The translations under genes and the position numbers were made by a program. A stretch of 64,000 nt of DNA from Leptolinea sp964446955 (GTDB taxonomy: Bacteria; Chloroflexota; Anaerolineae; Anaerolineales; Anaerolineaceae): positions 506,545 to 570,544 of the forward strand of contig CAYUQJ010000002.1 of the NCBI GenBank assembly GCA_964446955.1, in the 5' to 3' direction. Positions 38,601 through 47,801 of this stretch are shown here, piece after piece; position 1 is the first letter of the stretch; every line of letters starts with the position of its first letter. Below the pieces are notes generated by a model. That model saw only the letters and a list, made by a program, of their open reading frames with translations, searched no databases and was not told the DNA's origin.

Positions 38601-40345
38601 ATATTCTCTTCATCGTGCTGGGTGGTTCGGCGATCTTCTACATCGCTTATATCACCTACGGCAAATTCGTCGCCAAGAACATCTTTGAGTTGGACGATAG
38701 CCGTGTAACACCTGCTGTGGAAATGGAAGATGGTCTGGATTACGTCCCCACCGATTCCAAATTCCTTCTTGGGCAGCATTTCTCAGCCATTGCGGCTGCC
38801 GGTCCTGTAACAGGTCCTATCCTGGCCGGTATCGCGTTTGGTTGGGTGCCTGCGTTGATCTGGATCATTCTTGGATCCATCTTTATTGGCGGTGTGCATG
38901 ATATGGGCGCGCTGGTTGCCTCCATCCGCAACAAAGGCCGCTCCATCACCGAAACAGTCCGTATGCATGTTTCCAAGAGCGCGTGGGTGCTATTTAATGT
39001 GTTTATTCTTTTCGCCCTGATCCTGATTATTGTTGCCTTTGCTGATGTCACTAGCTCGGCATTCGTCAATGTAATCGAACTGGCCGACGGCGAGACAGTG
39101 GGTGGCGGAGCGATCGCTTCCTCATCCATCATGTACCTGATCCTGCCGATCATCATGGGCTTGCTGCTGCGCTACACCAAACTCAGCCTGAAATGGGCGA
39201 CCATCATCTTCCTGCCCCTCGTTGGCGTGGCCATCTGGGCTGGCAAATACATCCCCGTCAATATTGGCGAGGTTGCCGGTTTGAGCCCCCAGAAAGTCTG
39301 GAACATGCTCATCATGGTCTACTGTATCGTCGCGGCTGTTGTTCCGGTCTGGGCGCTGCTCCAACCCCGCGGCCATCTGGGCGGTTATTTCATGTACGCC
39401 TCCGTTATTGTGGCTGCCATTGGCGTAGTATTCGGTGGTTTTACCATCCAATACCCCGCCTTCACCAAACCCTTTGGTGATGAAAGCTTCTGGACCCCCA
39501 TGGTCCCGATGCTGTTTATTACAGTAGCCTGTGGTGCCTGTTCCGGCTTCCATTCGCTGGTTGGTTCTGGCACGACATCCAAACAGCTCAAGAAAGAATC
39601 CGATTCCAAGTTGATCGGTTACGGCGCCATGCTCATGGAAGGCGTAGTCGCGTTGATCGCCCTGTCCTGCGTGATGATCGTCGCCCAGGACAACGAACTG
39701 TTGAAGAAATCCCCGAACTTTGTGTACGCATCCGGTATCGGCGCCTTCATGCAGTTGATCGGTGTCAGCCCGGCGTTCGGTATCTCCTTCGGTTTGATGG
39801 CTTTCACAACCTTCGTGTACGACACGCTGGATATCTGCGTCCGCCTTGGCCGCTTTATCATCCAGGAGCTCTCTGGTCTTAAGGGTTGGGCTGGCCGGAT
39901 TATCTCCACCGTCATCATGGGTGGTGTTCCTGTCTGGTTGATGACCGTCACTCTGACCGATGCCGCCGGCAAACCACTACCCGCCTGGAGTGTGTTCTGG
40001 AAGACCTTCGGTGCCTCCAATCAGCTTCTGGCCGCTCTGGCCCTTATCGGAATCACCATCTGGCTGCTCAACACTGCCAAGAACAAGAAAGCCTGGCTAT
40101 ATGCCTTACTTCCGGCCGTGTTCATGTTCATTATGAGCTCCTGGGCTCTGGTCAACATGTTCCTCAGCTACACCGTCAAAGAAGGTGCCTGGGTTGGCTT
40201 CCCCACAGATGCCAACGCCATTGTTCCGGTAACCTGCTTGATCTATGTATTTCTGGCTGTCTGGATGGCTATTGAAACCGTCCGCGCCGTCTCCAAAGCC
40301 CAGAAGGGCGGAGGCGAAGGCAAGGTCGTTACCGAAGCCGCCTAA
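38597..40345 (+). CDS. cstA: CstA/BtsT-type carbon starvation membrane transporter
   Basis: A 582-residue protein with about 16 membrane helices. The N-terminal block (FYIAYITYGKFVAKNIFELDDS, FLLGQHFSAIAAAGPVTGPILA, GVHDMGAL) is the defining CstA domain. CGACSGFHSLVGSGTTSKQL is the second conserved block. Relatives import pyruvate (E. coli BtsT, CstA) or peptides. It is shorter than E. coli CstA (about 700), as in many clostridial and related versions. It is probably controlled through its long leader. Confidence 0.93.
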   Translation: MNILFIVLGGSAIFYIAYITYGKFVAKNIFELDDSRVTPAVEMEDGLDYVPTDSKFLLGQHFSAIAAAGPVTGPILAGIAFGWVPALIWIILGSIFIGGVHDMGALVASIRNKGRSITETVRMHVSKSAWVLFNVFILFALILIIVAFADVTSSAFVNVIELADGETVGGGAIASSSIMYLILPIIMGLLLRYTKLSLKWATIIFLPLVGVAIWAGKYIPVNIGEVAGLSPQKVWNMLIMVYCIVAAVVPVWALLQPRGHLGGYFMYASVIVAAIGVVFGGFTIQYPAFTKPFGDESFWTPMVPMLFITVACGACSGFHSLVGSGTTSKQLKKESDSKLIGYGAMLMEGVVALIALSCVMIVAQDNELLKKSPNFVYASGIGAFMQLIGVSPAFGISFGLMAFTTFVYDTLDICVRLGRFIIQELSGLKGWAGRIISTVIMGGVPVWLMTVTLTDAAGKPLPAWSVFWKTFGASNQLLAALALIGITIWLLNTAKNKKAWLYALLPAVFMFIMSSWALVNMFLSYTVKEGAWVGFPTDANAIVPVTCLIYVFLAVWMAIETVRAVSKAQKGGGEGKVVTEAA

Positions 40346-40364
40346 TCTCATTATTGTCCTACCT

Positions 40365-40399
40365 GAGAAGCCCACCGATAAGTGGGCTTCTCTTTTTTT
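40365..40399 (+). terminator. Intrinsic terminator of cstA
   Basis: GAGAAGCCCAC (40365-40375) pairs with GTGGGCTTCTC (40382-40392), loop CGATAA, then seven T residues. Confidence 0.92.
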
Positions 40400-40431
40400 G
40401 TTAAGGATTTTTTGCCTGGTTGGAAAGAAAA

Positions 40432-40461
40432 TTGCACAGAATCTCCTGGTTTGCTTATACT
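40432..40461 (+). promoter_or_regulatory. Sigma70-type promoter of the lipoprotein gene
   Basis: TTGCAC (40432-40437) and TATACT (40456-40461) with an 18-base spacer; the start codon is 41 bases downstream of the -10. Confidence 0.6.
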
Positions 40462-40501
40462 TAATACGGTCAACACAAGTATTGATTAGGGAGATCTGGT
40501 T

Positions 40502-41692
40502 ATGAATAAAATTTATCGCCAGTTGGCGATTATCACTATGGGTTTCTTTCTGCTTTCGTGTAATTTAAGTTCCGCGTTGAAACCGGCTGTCACCGCCCCT
40601 ACCAGTGCCCCGGTTGAAGGAACACCAGTCCCTACACCGGAAATGAATGCAGATGACGTAGATGGGGAAGATGATATAGACCTGTCTCCCACACTGGCTA
40701 CTGGGGGCGAATTACCGTTTGAAGACCTTTTCAATATATGCAGTATCGTTACAGCCGCAGATGTGGAATCATTTCTGAATGAACCGGTCGATGAACCACA
40801 AAACCTTGATGGCGCCTGCACATTCAAAAATATAGAAGATGGGCTTTCCAATATTTCTATCACGGCGGGTCGGGATGAAGAAGGCGCGGCGATTATGGAA
40901 AATCAAATTGAACTACTCGGTTTAGCCGGGCTTGATGTGGATGACACATTCAGAAATGAAGCCGTAACACTGGCAAAGCAATCGGATTACCGTGGTTTCT
41001 TCACCAAACTGGCGACACAGGCCAAAGGTTCATCATCCATGAATGCCAGATTATTTGCTGGCGGTGGAAATGATATTTCCTTTTGGGCATGGCTTACCGT
41101 TCCCCCACGACATCAGGCATCCTTTGTCGCTGTAAGAGACACCACTGTTGTAAACATCGGTCTTATCGTTCCGGAATCCATGCAGGAGACAGATCTGCTT
41201 AAAGAGTGCAACCGGTTTGCGGGAATCATTTTCGAACGCCTGCCGGAGGAGTTTTCGATACTGCAAGACTCGACCGAAGTCGAACCTGTGGAGGAGTTAG
41301 AGCCTACACAAACAGCAGAACCCTCCGTTGACGACCAACCCGCTGCCGCGCAGGCGGAGACTCTGGTTGTACCGGGCCTTCCGGCTCCCATCCTGGTCTC
41401 ACCGGATGACGGTGCCACATTTGATGTTTATCCGCGTGCCACTACCCTGTTATGGGAACCGGTAGATGGTGCCGCAAAGTACCTCGTGGAGATCATGGCC
41501 TGCGCGCCGACTGATACGGACACCTGTTTCTCACATCCCATGTTGGAAAAGACCACACGTGAAACCATAGAGACCATGTATGCATTCAACTTCGTGGGTG
41601 AACAAACCGGAAAATGGCGTGTCATCCCGATAGATGCCAGCGGAGAACTGGGCAATCCATCTGAGTGGCGCATATTCCTGTACACAAAATAA
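40502..41692 (+). CDS. Secreted lipoprotein with C-terminal Ig/FnIII-like domain
   Basis: A 396-residue lipoprotein. The lipobox LLSC is at about residue 20. A Thr/Pro/acidic tether leads to a domain starting NICSIVTAADVESFLNEPVDEP with a later cysteine (DGACTFKN), reminiscent of DUF3558-type lipoproteins. After a second acidic linker, the last 95 residues (PILVSPDDGATFDVYPRA ... GKWRVIPIDASGELGNPSEW) look like a fibronectin-III-like sandwich. A cell-surface role is likely; nothing more specific can be said. Confidence 0.75.
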   Translation: MNKIYRQLAIITMGFFLLSCNLSSALKPAVTAPTSAPVEGTPVPTPEMNADDVDGEDDIDLSPTLATGGELPFEDLFNICSIVTAADVESFLNEPVDEPQNLDGACTFKNIEDGLSNISITAGRDEEGAAIMENQIELLGLAGLDVDDTFRNEAVTLAKQSDYRGFFTKLATQAKGSSSMNARLFAGGGNDISFWAWLTVPPRHQASFVAVRDTTVVNIGLIVPESMQETDLLKECNRFAGIIFERLPEEFSILQDSTEVEPVEELEPTQTAEPSVDDQPAAAQAETLVVPGLPAPILVSPDDGATFDVYPRATTLLWEPVDGAAKYLVEIMACAPTDTDTCFSHPMLEKTTRETIETMYAFNFVGEQTGKWRVIPIDASGELGNPSEWRIFLYTK

Positions 41693-41785
41693 AAACACCA
41701 ACAACCACACCATAACAGTCATATGTTGGAATTGAAAAACAGGCCATCACATAATACTCTCTGAAAATAAGGATCCAGACATACC

Positions 41786-42709
41786 ATGCGAGACATTCAA
41801 AAAGTAGCCATTCTGGGGGCTGGCGCGATGGGCGCCTATTTTGCCACACGATTCCACGAGACCGGTTTTTCCACCTCGCTGGTAGCCAAAGGGCAACGGT
41901 TTGAAAAATTGACCAAAGATGGCCTGATCGTCAATGGCAAAGCCTACAATCTGCCCGTCGTGGACCCGGACGAAGCCGAAGGGCCAGTCGATCTGATCCT
42001 TGTCGCGTTAAAGCATCATCACCTCCAAGATGCCGCGCGCGGTTTGGATAAACTGGTGGACAATTCGACCATTTTTCTATCGGTAATGAACGGTTTGGAA
42101 AGCGAAGAAATCCTTGGTTCATTCTATGGAATGGACAAAGTTGTCTACGCCATCTCCCTGGGAATTGACGCCGTCCGGGTGGGGAATGAAGTGGTTTACA
42201 CTACACCGGGAACGCACTATTTCGGTGAGGCCCGTAATGAAACCATTTCTCCCCGGGTTAAAAAGATTCAGGAAGCCTTTGACCGGGCCGGCATCGCCCA
42301 CAAAACACCCGAAGATATGCTGCGCTGGCTGTGGTGGAAATTTATGATCAATGTGGGAATTAACCAGGCTTCAGCCGTGACCGGGATGCGGTACGCGGCA
42401 TTCCAGCAAGATCCTGTTGCCCAGCAGTTGATGGAATCATTAATGCGCGAAGTGGTAGTGCTGGCGCAGGCAGCCGGGATCGGGCTTAATGAAGAGGACA
42501 TCACCAATTGGTACCCGGTTATGAACAGGCTGTCGCCGGAGGGTAAAACATCCATGCTGCAGGACATGGAAGCCCGTCAGAAAACAGAGGTTGAAGTCTT
42601 CAGCGGCCGGGTGATCACCCTGGGGGAACAATACAACATCCCGACACCCGTGAATGAAACCGTCTTCCGGATCATCAAAGTTCTGGAAAAAGGTTTCGGG
42701 GTGATTTAG
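41786..42709 (+). CDS. panE: 2-dehydropantoate 2-reductase (ketopantoate reductase) family
   Basis: A 307-residue NADPH-dependent reductase. AILGAGAMGAYFATRF at residues 8-23 is the nucleotide-binding loop. VALKHHHLQDAA, LSVMNGLESEE and KFMINVGINQASAVTGMRY match the ApbA/PanE N- and C-terminal domains, with the lysine and asparagine of the active site in the last. The usual job is reduction of ketopantoate for pantothenate and CoA. Several paralogs of unknown substrate exist in the family, so the symbol is a best guess. Confidence 0.82.
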   Translation: MRDIQKVAILGAGAMGAYFATRFHETGFSTSLVAKGQRFEKLTKDGLIVNGKAYNLPVVDPDEAEGPVDLILVALKHHHLQDAARGLDKLVDNSTIFLSVMNGLESEEILGSFYGMDKVVYAISLGIDAVRVGNEVVYTTPGTHYFGEARNETISPRVKKIQEAFDRAGIAHKTPEDMLRWLWWKFMINVGINQASAVTGMRYAAFQQDPVAQQLMESLMREVVVLAQAAGIGLNEEDITNWYPVMNRLSPEGKTSMLQDMEARQKTEVEVFSGRVITLGEQYNIPTPVNETVFRIIKVLEKGFGVI

Positions 42710-42868
42710 TTCTCTTGAGCTATGCTTTCGAGCCGTAACAACAAATGGATTAAGACATTTGGTACTTGACTCAAGGTCTTGTTGTTTAAGAATTATCCAG
42801 CCTGTGTAAGCATAATCGCAACATTTATGCTAGAATGCCCTCCATTAATAGGAGCGGGATAATCATTT

Positions 42869-44134
42869 ATGGTCGAACAGAAGAAACACAATGTGCGAAA
42901 AGGGTTGATCCTTCTGGCTTATATCGCTTTCATAGCTCTCGGATTGCCTGATGGATTGCTGGGGGTTGGATGGCCTTCCATTCGATCTGACTTTGGCATT
43001 CCCCTTGATTCCATGGGGATGATCCTTTTTACGGCAACCATCGGTTACCTGACATCCAGCTTTTTCAATGGAAAATTGATCTCCCGGTTTGGCGTGGGGG
43101 GCGTACTGGCAGGAAGCTGTCTGTTGACCGGCTTCACTTTGATCGGATACTCCATATCACCATCCTGGTGGTTGATGGTCGCGTTGGGGCTTTTTGCCGG
43201 TCTTGGAGCCGGAGCCATAGATGCCGGATTGAATACATATGTGGCCGCCAATTTCCACGAAGGTTTGATGCAATGGTTGCACGCCAGTTATGGCATTGGT
43301 GTTACCCTGAGCCCGTTGATCATGACATTCGCCGTCAGTTCGATGAATTCATGGCGGCTCGGTTATGATATCGTCGGTGGATTTCAGATCATCCTGGGGA
43401 TCAGCTTTTTATTCACCCTGCCATATTGGAAAAGCGACAAAAAACCGGACGATACCGGGGAAAACAAAAAACTCACAGATTACAAAACATCATACCGGGA
43501 AACGTTTCAACAACCCCGTGTATGGTTAAGTATTTTGCTGTTCTTCATATACTGCGGCGCGGAGGTTTCATTGGGCGCCTGGGCATATTCCCTGCTGACT
43601 GAAAGCCGGGGGATAGAACCAGCCATTGCCGGCCTGCTCACCGGTAGTTACTGGGCTTTCTTTACCATTGGCCGGTTTTCCGCCGGATTGTATACGCGGC
43701 GTGTCAAACTCGATACATTGATGTATATCAGTATCCTTTTGGCGATGGCTGGCGTTACATTACTATGGGTGAACGTCTCGGATACCCTGAGCCTCATCGG
43801 AATCGGTCTGACGGGTCTTGCCATCGCCCCCATTTTCCCGGGTTTCATGTCCGGAACGGTGACAAGGGTACATCCACGCTTTGCTGCAAATACGATTGGA
43901 ATGGAAATGAGCGCCGCGGGTATCGGTTCTGCCGCTGGCCCGGCTTTGATGGGTATTTTGGCAAAAAACATTTCCCTGGAGGTCGTCCCCCCGGGGTTGT
44001 TTGTGATGTTCTCTCTGCTACTGGCACTGTATGCCTATGTCGTGATCTCAGGGCAGCAGCCAGCGGTTCAAGCCGCCATCAGTCTGGAAATCCCCACCGC
44101 GGAAAAACCACCGGCTATCTCACCGGAAGGGTGA
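42869..44134 (+). CDS. Major facilitator superfamily transporter
   Basis: A 421-residue protein with 12 predicted membrane helices. FIALGLPDGLLGVGWPSIRSDFG at the start resembles the FucP/Mfsd4-like branch often linked to sugar or small-molecule movement. SRFGVGGVLAGSC marks the loop 2-3 signature. The ribosome site AGGAGCGGG stands ahead of the ATG. The 3' end overlaps the convergent HlyD-like gene by 20 bases. Substrate unknown. Confidence 0.85.
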   Translation: MVEQKKHNVRKGLILLAYIAFIALGLPDGLLGVGWPSIRSDFGIPLDSMGMILFTATIGYLTSSFFNGKLISRFGVGGVLAGSCLLTGFTLIGYSISPSWWLMVALGLFAGLGAGAIDAGLNTYVAANFHEGLMQWLHASYGIGVTLSPLIMTFAVSSMNSWRLGYDIVGGFQIILGISFLFTLPYWKSDKKPDDTGENKKLTDYKTSYRETFQQPRVWLSILLFFIYCGAEVSLGAWAYSLLTESRGIEPAIAGLLTGSYWAFFTIGRFSAGLYTRRVKLDTLMYISILLAMAGVTLLWVNVSDTLSLIGIGLTGLAIAPIFPGFMSGTVTRVHPRFAANTIGMEMSAAGIGSAAGPALMGILAKNISLEVVPPGLFVMFSLLLALYAYVVISGQQPAVQAAISLEIPTAEKPPAISPEG

Positions 44135-44744
44135 CATCTGCCGGCATACCCGGTTTTAAGTCCATGTTCGGGTTCGGGATGGTCAACTTGACCGCATAGA
44201 CGGTATTTTTTCGATTCTGTATCGTCTGCGCGTTACGGGGTGTGAATTCCGCCTCATCGGCAATGCGGGTTACCATGCCAATATACACATTGCCGGGAAA
44301 TGAATCTACCGTCACAGCCAGATCCTGCCCCAGATAAATCTGTCCGTACTGCGATTCGGGAACATAGACCGTCACATTGACCGTTGACAGGTCCGCAACA
44401 ACCAGCAATGAGCCGCCGGCCGTGGTGATCTCACCCGGATCGGCCGCGCGTAACAGCACAATACCATCTATAGGCGACCGGATATTGCCGGACGATGTCC
44501 CCGCCCCTTCCCTGACTACAGCCAGGAGCTGGTCTTTCTTTACAGGGTCACCCTCATCAACCAGCATGCGGTCTACGATCCCTCCAGTCACTACACCCAG
44601 ATGAATCTCGTTTGCTTCAATAGACCCCGAAGCAATTGTGCCGTTATGAAAAATTGTTGTCTGGAACAGGTAATAAAGTCCATACGCCACAACGGCAAAT
44701 ATGATGACAAAGAGGGGTATGAATTTCTTGTTGTGATTTTGCAT
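44115..44744 (-). CDS. HlyD/membrane fusion family adaptor, unusually short
   Basis: A 209-residue protein with one N-terminal membrane anchor (residues 8-28). A split lipoyl/barrel-sandwich domain follows (GVVTGGIVDRMLVDEGDPVKKDQLL and IRSPIDGIVLLRAADPGEI), then a beta-barrel part (VNVTVYVPESQYGQIYLGQ). In the usual adaptor a long coiled-coil hairpin separates the two lipoyl halves; here only about 15 residues do. It is the last gene of the tetR-ABC operon, 56 bases after the second ATPase, with AAGGTGAA before the ATG. It corresponds to YbhG/YhiI in E. coli-like systems. Confidence 0.82.
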   Translation of the reverse strand: MQNHNKKFIPLFVIIFAVVAYGLYYLFQTTIFHNGTIASGSIEANEIHLGVVTGGIVDRMLVDEGDPVKKDQLLAVVREGAGTSSGNIRSPIDGIVLLRAADPGEITTAGGSLLVVADLSTVNVTVYVPESQYGQIYLGQDLAVTVDSFPGNVYIGMVTRIADEAEFTPRNAQTIQNRKNTVYAVKLTIPNPNMDLKPGMPADVTLPVR

Positions 44745-44800
44745 GCTTCACCTTGGTTAAATAATACTGATTGTGAAGGAATCTGGCGTGGTTTTCAGCA

Positions 44801-45730
44801 TTAACGCGCGACCAGTGACATAAATGCATCTTCCATGACCGGCAGCGCCGGCTTAACAATGGCCTGCCTTATACCGTTGCTCTCCAGACTGGACGAAATA
44901 TCCCGATGCCGTACGCTGCTTTTCGCCAGAATTCGCAAATGGTCGCCCGCCAGGCTGGTACGCAGAACACCATCCGTCGCGGCCAGGATATCCATGACCG
45001 GCAGTAACATATCCGTGCGATCGCTGTTTCCCCCTTCGGGGAATACTTCCCACATGTTTCCCTTCAGAGAAGCTTTTATGTTAGCCGGAGTATCCAGGGC
45101 CAACAGGCGACCGTTATTCAATATACCGACCCTTCCGCAGTATTCTGATTCATCCATGTAATGGGTGGTAACCAGAATAGTGATTCCTTTAGTCACAAGA
45201 TCATAGATCATCTCCCAGAATGCCCGGCGGGCTGTCGGATCCACCCCCGACGTTGGCTCATCCAATAGCAGGAGCTGCGGACGGTGAACAATGGCCGCGG
45301 CAAGCGCGAGCCGCTGCCGCCACCCGGCTGACAGGGTTCGCACCAGCTGTCCGCTCACAGGAGAAAGCACCAGATGTTCAAGGAGTTCATCCACCCGGCT
45401 TATATCCTTTACTCCGTAAACACCCGCGTAGAACGCCAGGTTCTCACGCGCAGTCAGCTCATTATACAGGGCGAATTTCTGTGACATATACCCGGTTCGA
45501 GCGCGTACCTCTTCCGACTGGGTGGCCGCGTCGTAACCAATGACCCGGGCGGACCCTTCGCTTGGGCTGATTAAACCCAGCAACATGCGGATCGTTGTGG
45601 TCTTTCCGGAACCATTCGGACCCAGATACCCCACAACCTGCCCGGGCTCAATATCAAACGTAATATGGTCAACGGCCGTAAAATCCCCGAACCGGCGGGT
45701 AAGGCCCATCACCGAAATAATGGATGTCAT
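44801..45730 (-). CDS. ABC transporter ATPase (second nucleotide-binding subunit of exporter)
   Basis: A 309-residue ATPase. Walker A is GPNGSGKTT, the Walker B region is LLLLDEPTSGVDP, and the signature reads LSAGWRQR rather than LSGGQ, as in the second half of YbhF-type double ATPases. A C-terminal domain of about 85 residues is typical of CcmA/drug-export ATPases. Its ATG overlaps the stop of the preceding ATPase gene (ATGA). Together the two genes look like a split YbhF. Confidence 0.9.
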   Translation of the reverse strand: MTSIISVMGLTRRFGDFTAVDHITFDIEPGQVVGYLGPNGSGKTTTIRMLLGLISPSEGSARVIGYDAATQSEEVRARTGYMSQKFALYNELTARENLAFYAGVYGVKDISRVDELLEHLVLSPVSGQLVRTLSAGWRQRLALAAAIVHRPQLLLLDEPTSGVDPTARRAFWEMIYDLVTKGITILVTTHYMDESEYCGRVGILNNGRLLALDTPANIKASLKGNMWEVFPEGGNSDRTDMLLPVMDILAATDGVLRTSLAGDHLRILAKSSVRHRDISSSLESNGIRQAIVKPALPVMEDAFMSLVAR

Positions 45731-46677
45731 TCTTCTCTTTCCTCCCGCCTTTCACCCGCCAATTCGATAAAAACATCTTCCAGAAGGGGTGGAATTTCCT
45801 TGAAAGACCACGTGTTTCCACCGGCTGAACGGATCGCTCTGGCCAGCCTCTTTTTCACGTCAGCGGACGTGCCCTCCGCTACACGAAGATGAAGATGTTC
45901 GCCAAAACGCTGAGCGTCCTGCACATCCGTATCCAGGCGGGCTGTTTTAACCAGTAATGATAAAGGCTCGCCGGTCAATTCCAGAATTCTGCCAGCCAGT
46001 AATTGACGCAGTTGACTCGGCGTTCCCTCCTGTATGATTTGGCCTAACCGCATGAAACCCACCTTTGAACAACGGGATGCTTCATCCATATACGGGGTGC
46101 AGACCAGAACAGCCATCCCCTGTTCTCCGGACAAACGGATGACCAGCTGCCAGAAGTCCTGGCGCGTCACAGGGTCAACGCCGGTGGTGGGTTCATCCAG
46201 CAGCAACAGGCGCGGCCGGTTAACCAGAGCACAGGCCAGCCCGAGTTTTTGTTTCATTCCACCGGACAACTGCCCGGCCAGGCGGTTTTCGAAAGCGTCC
46301 AGACCTACGAATGCCAGATTTTCCCGCGACCGGGGCAGCCATTCATTTTCTGCCATTCCACGGACCTCCGCCAGAAAGCGGATATTCTCAAGAACAGTTA
46401 GATCTTCATACAATGAGAACTGCTGACTTAAATAACCTATTCGTTCCCGGGCCTGTTCGGCCTGGTCCATAAGTGAGAGGCCACAGATTTTTACGGATCC
46501 GTGATCCGGTTTAAAAGCACCGCAGATCAACCGCAGGGTGGTCGTCTTTCCGGCCCCATCCGGCCCCACCAACCCGTAGATCTGTCCGGGCAGCACTGTG
46601 AGGCTGACATCGGTGACAGCATGGATGTCACCAAAAGAACGGGTTAGATGTTCAACCAGCAGAACAGGTTCGGGCAT
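45727..46677 (-). CDS. ABC transporter ATPase (first nucleotide-binding subunit of exporter)
   Basis: About 316 residues. Walker A is VGPDGAGKTTTL, the signature LSGGMKQKLGLA, and Walker B LLLLDEPTTGVDP. ATG 46677-46675 lies three bases after the permease stop; a TTG at 46683 would overlap that stop by four and is an alternative start. The GPDGAGKT variant is common in the first half of YbhF-like proteins. It energises the ABC-2 permease encoded just upstream. Confidence 0.9.
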   Translation of the reverse strand: MPEPVLLVEHLTRSFGDIHAVTDVSLTVLPGQIYGLVGPDGAGKTTTLRLICGAFKPDHGSVKICGLSLMDQAEQARERIGYLSQQFSLYEDLTVLENIRFLAEVRGMAENEWLPRSRENLAFVGLDAFENRLAGQLSGGMKQKLGLACALVNRPRLLLLDEPTTGVDPVTRQDFWQLVIRLSGEQGMAVLVCTPYMDEASRCSKVGFMRLGQIIQEGTPSQLRQLLAGRILELTGEPLSLLVKTARLDTDVQDAQRFGEHLHLRVAEGTSADVKKRLARAIRSAGGNTWSFKEIPPLLEDVFIELAGERREEREE

Positions 46678-46679
46678 GG

Positions 46680-47801
46680 TCAATCCAGTTGTTTACGAAA
46701 ACGGACAGCGGTTGCCGCCATCACCAACAGGGCGAAAAAGCACAACGCCATGATCTCGGGGATCATCACGGAAGCGCCGGTTCCCTTGAGCACAATACCG
46801 CGGGTGATGATCAGGAAATACCGCAGGGGAATGGCATAACTGACAACCTGAAGAAATCCGGGCATGGCTGCCAGCGGGAACATAAAGCCGGATAGAAAAA
46901 TGGACGGCAGCAGGGTAAACATGGTGGTCAGCATGGCTTCCTGCTGCGTATTGGCCACAGTGGATATGAGTAGCCCGATGCCCAATGTGGTGATGAGGAA
47001 GAGGCAGGAAAGAAGCAGAAGCAATAACAGGCTGCCATTAATGGGCACATTGAACAGCAGTACACCCACGACCAGTATCTCTACCATATCAACGAAAGCG
47101 ATCAGCACGTAGGGGAGCATTTTTCCGGCCACCATTTCCCAGGAACGGATGGGGGTGACGATCAACTGCTCGATCGTGCCGCGTTCCCGTTCGCGCACGA
47201 TGGATGTGGATGTGAGAAAAGTGGTCAGAAATTGCAGGATCAAGCCAATGAGAGCCGGGATCATGTAGTAGGCCGTGATCATCCCCGGGTTGTACCAGAC
47301 CTGCGTGCGCACATCCACCGGAAGCTGGGTTCTTGCCGGTCGCATAGTACGTTCGGCAACGATCTTTGTAGCCTGAGATTGTCCGACCATCACAGCCGCG
47401 GTCAAAGCAGTTCCAGCCACATTCGGGTCGGATCCATCGATGATAAAGGCCACCGTACCGGTCCGCCCGGCCACAATTTCACGCCCATAATCCGGCGGGA
47501 TGATGATTGCCGCGCGTGCCAGGTTGCTCTCAATCAGGTAGTTCATCTCGTCTTCGCCGGTAATGTAATATTCCAGCTTGAAATAGTCAGAAGAGCGGTA
47601 GGCATCCAGCAACGCACGGGATTGACTGGTGTGATCGCGGTCAAGTACCGCCAGGGGGATGTTTCGCACATCATTGGTGATGGCATACCCCAGCAGGAAA
47701 AGCATAGCCACCGGATAGATCAGGGTCAGTACCAGAGTGCGTGGATCGCGCACGATCTGGATGAATTCCTTACGAATCAGGGAAAGCAATCGCTGTTTCA
47801 T
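46680..47801 (-). CDS. ABC-2 type permease (YhhJ/YbhR-like)
   Basis: A 373-residue permease. An N-terminal helix follows IRKEFIQIVRDPRTLVLTLIYPVAMLFLLGYA, a hallmark of the family. A large outside domain (residues about 45-165) comes next, then five more helices, with RERERGTIEQLIVTPIRSWEMVAGKMLPY between them. E. coli's equivalent system has two permeases, YbhS and YbhR; here only one is present and would have to homodimerise. Its ATG overlaps the tetR stop (ATGA). Confidence 0.88.
   Translation of the reverse strand: MKQRLLSLIRKEFIQIVRDPRTLVLTLIYPVAMLFLLGYAITNDVRNIPLAVLDRDHTSQSRALLDAYRSSDYFKLEYYITGEDEMNYLIESNLARAAIIIPPDYGREIVAGRTGTVAFIIDGSDPNVAGTALTAAVMVGQSQATKIVAERTMRPARTQLPVDVRTQVWYNPGMITAYYMIPALIGLILQFLTTFLTSTSIVRERERGTIEQLIVTPIRSWEMVAGKMLPYVLIAFVDMVEILVVGVLLFNVPINGSLLLLLLLSCLFLITTLGIGLLISTVANTQQEAMLTTMFTLLPSIFLSGFMFPLAAMPGFLQVVSYAIPLRYFLIITRGIVLKGTGASVMIPEIMALCFFALLVMAATAVRFRKQLD

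Noticed and set aside
38497..38688. A 63-codon frame starting five bases before the leader peptide ATG and running into cstA
   Set aside because: The ribosome site is only two bases from this ATG, and its 3' two-fifths overlap cstA out of frame. The 38502 frame fits better.
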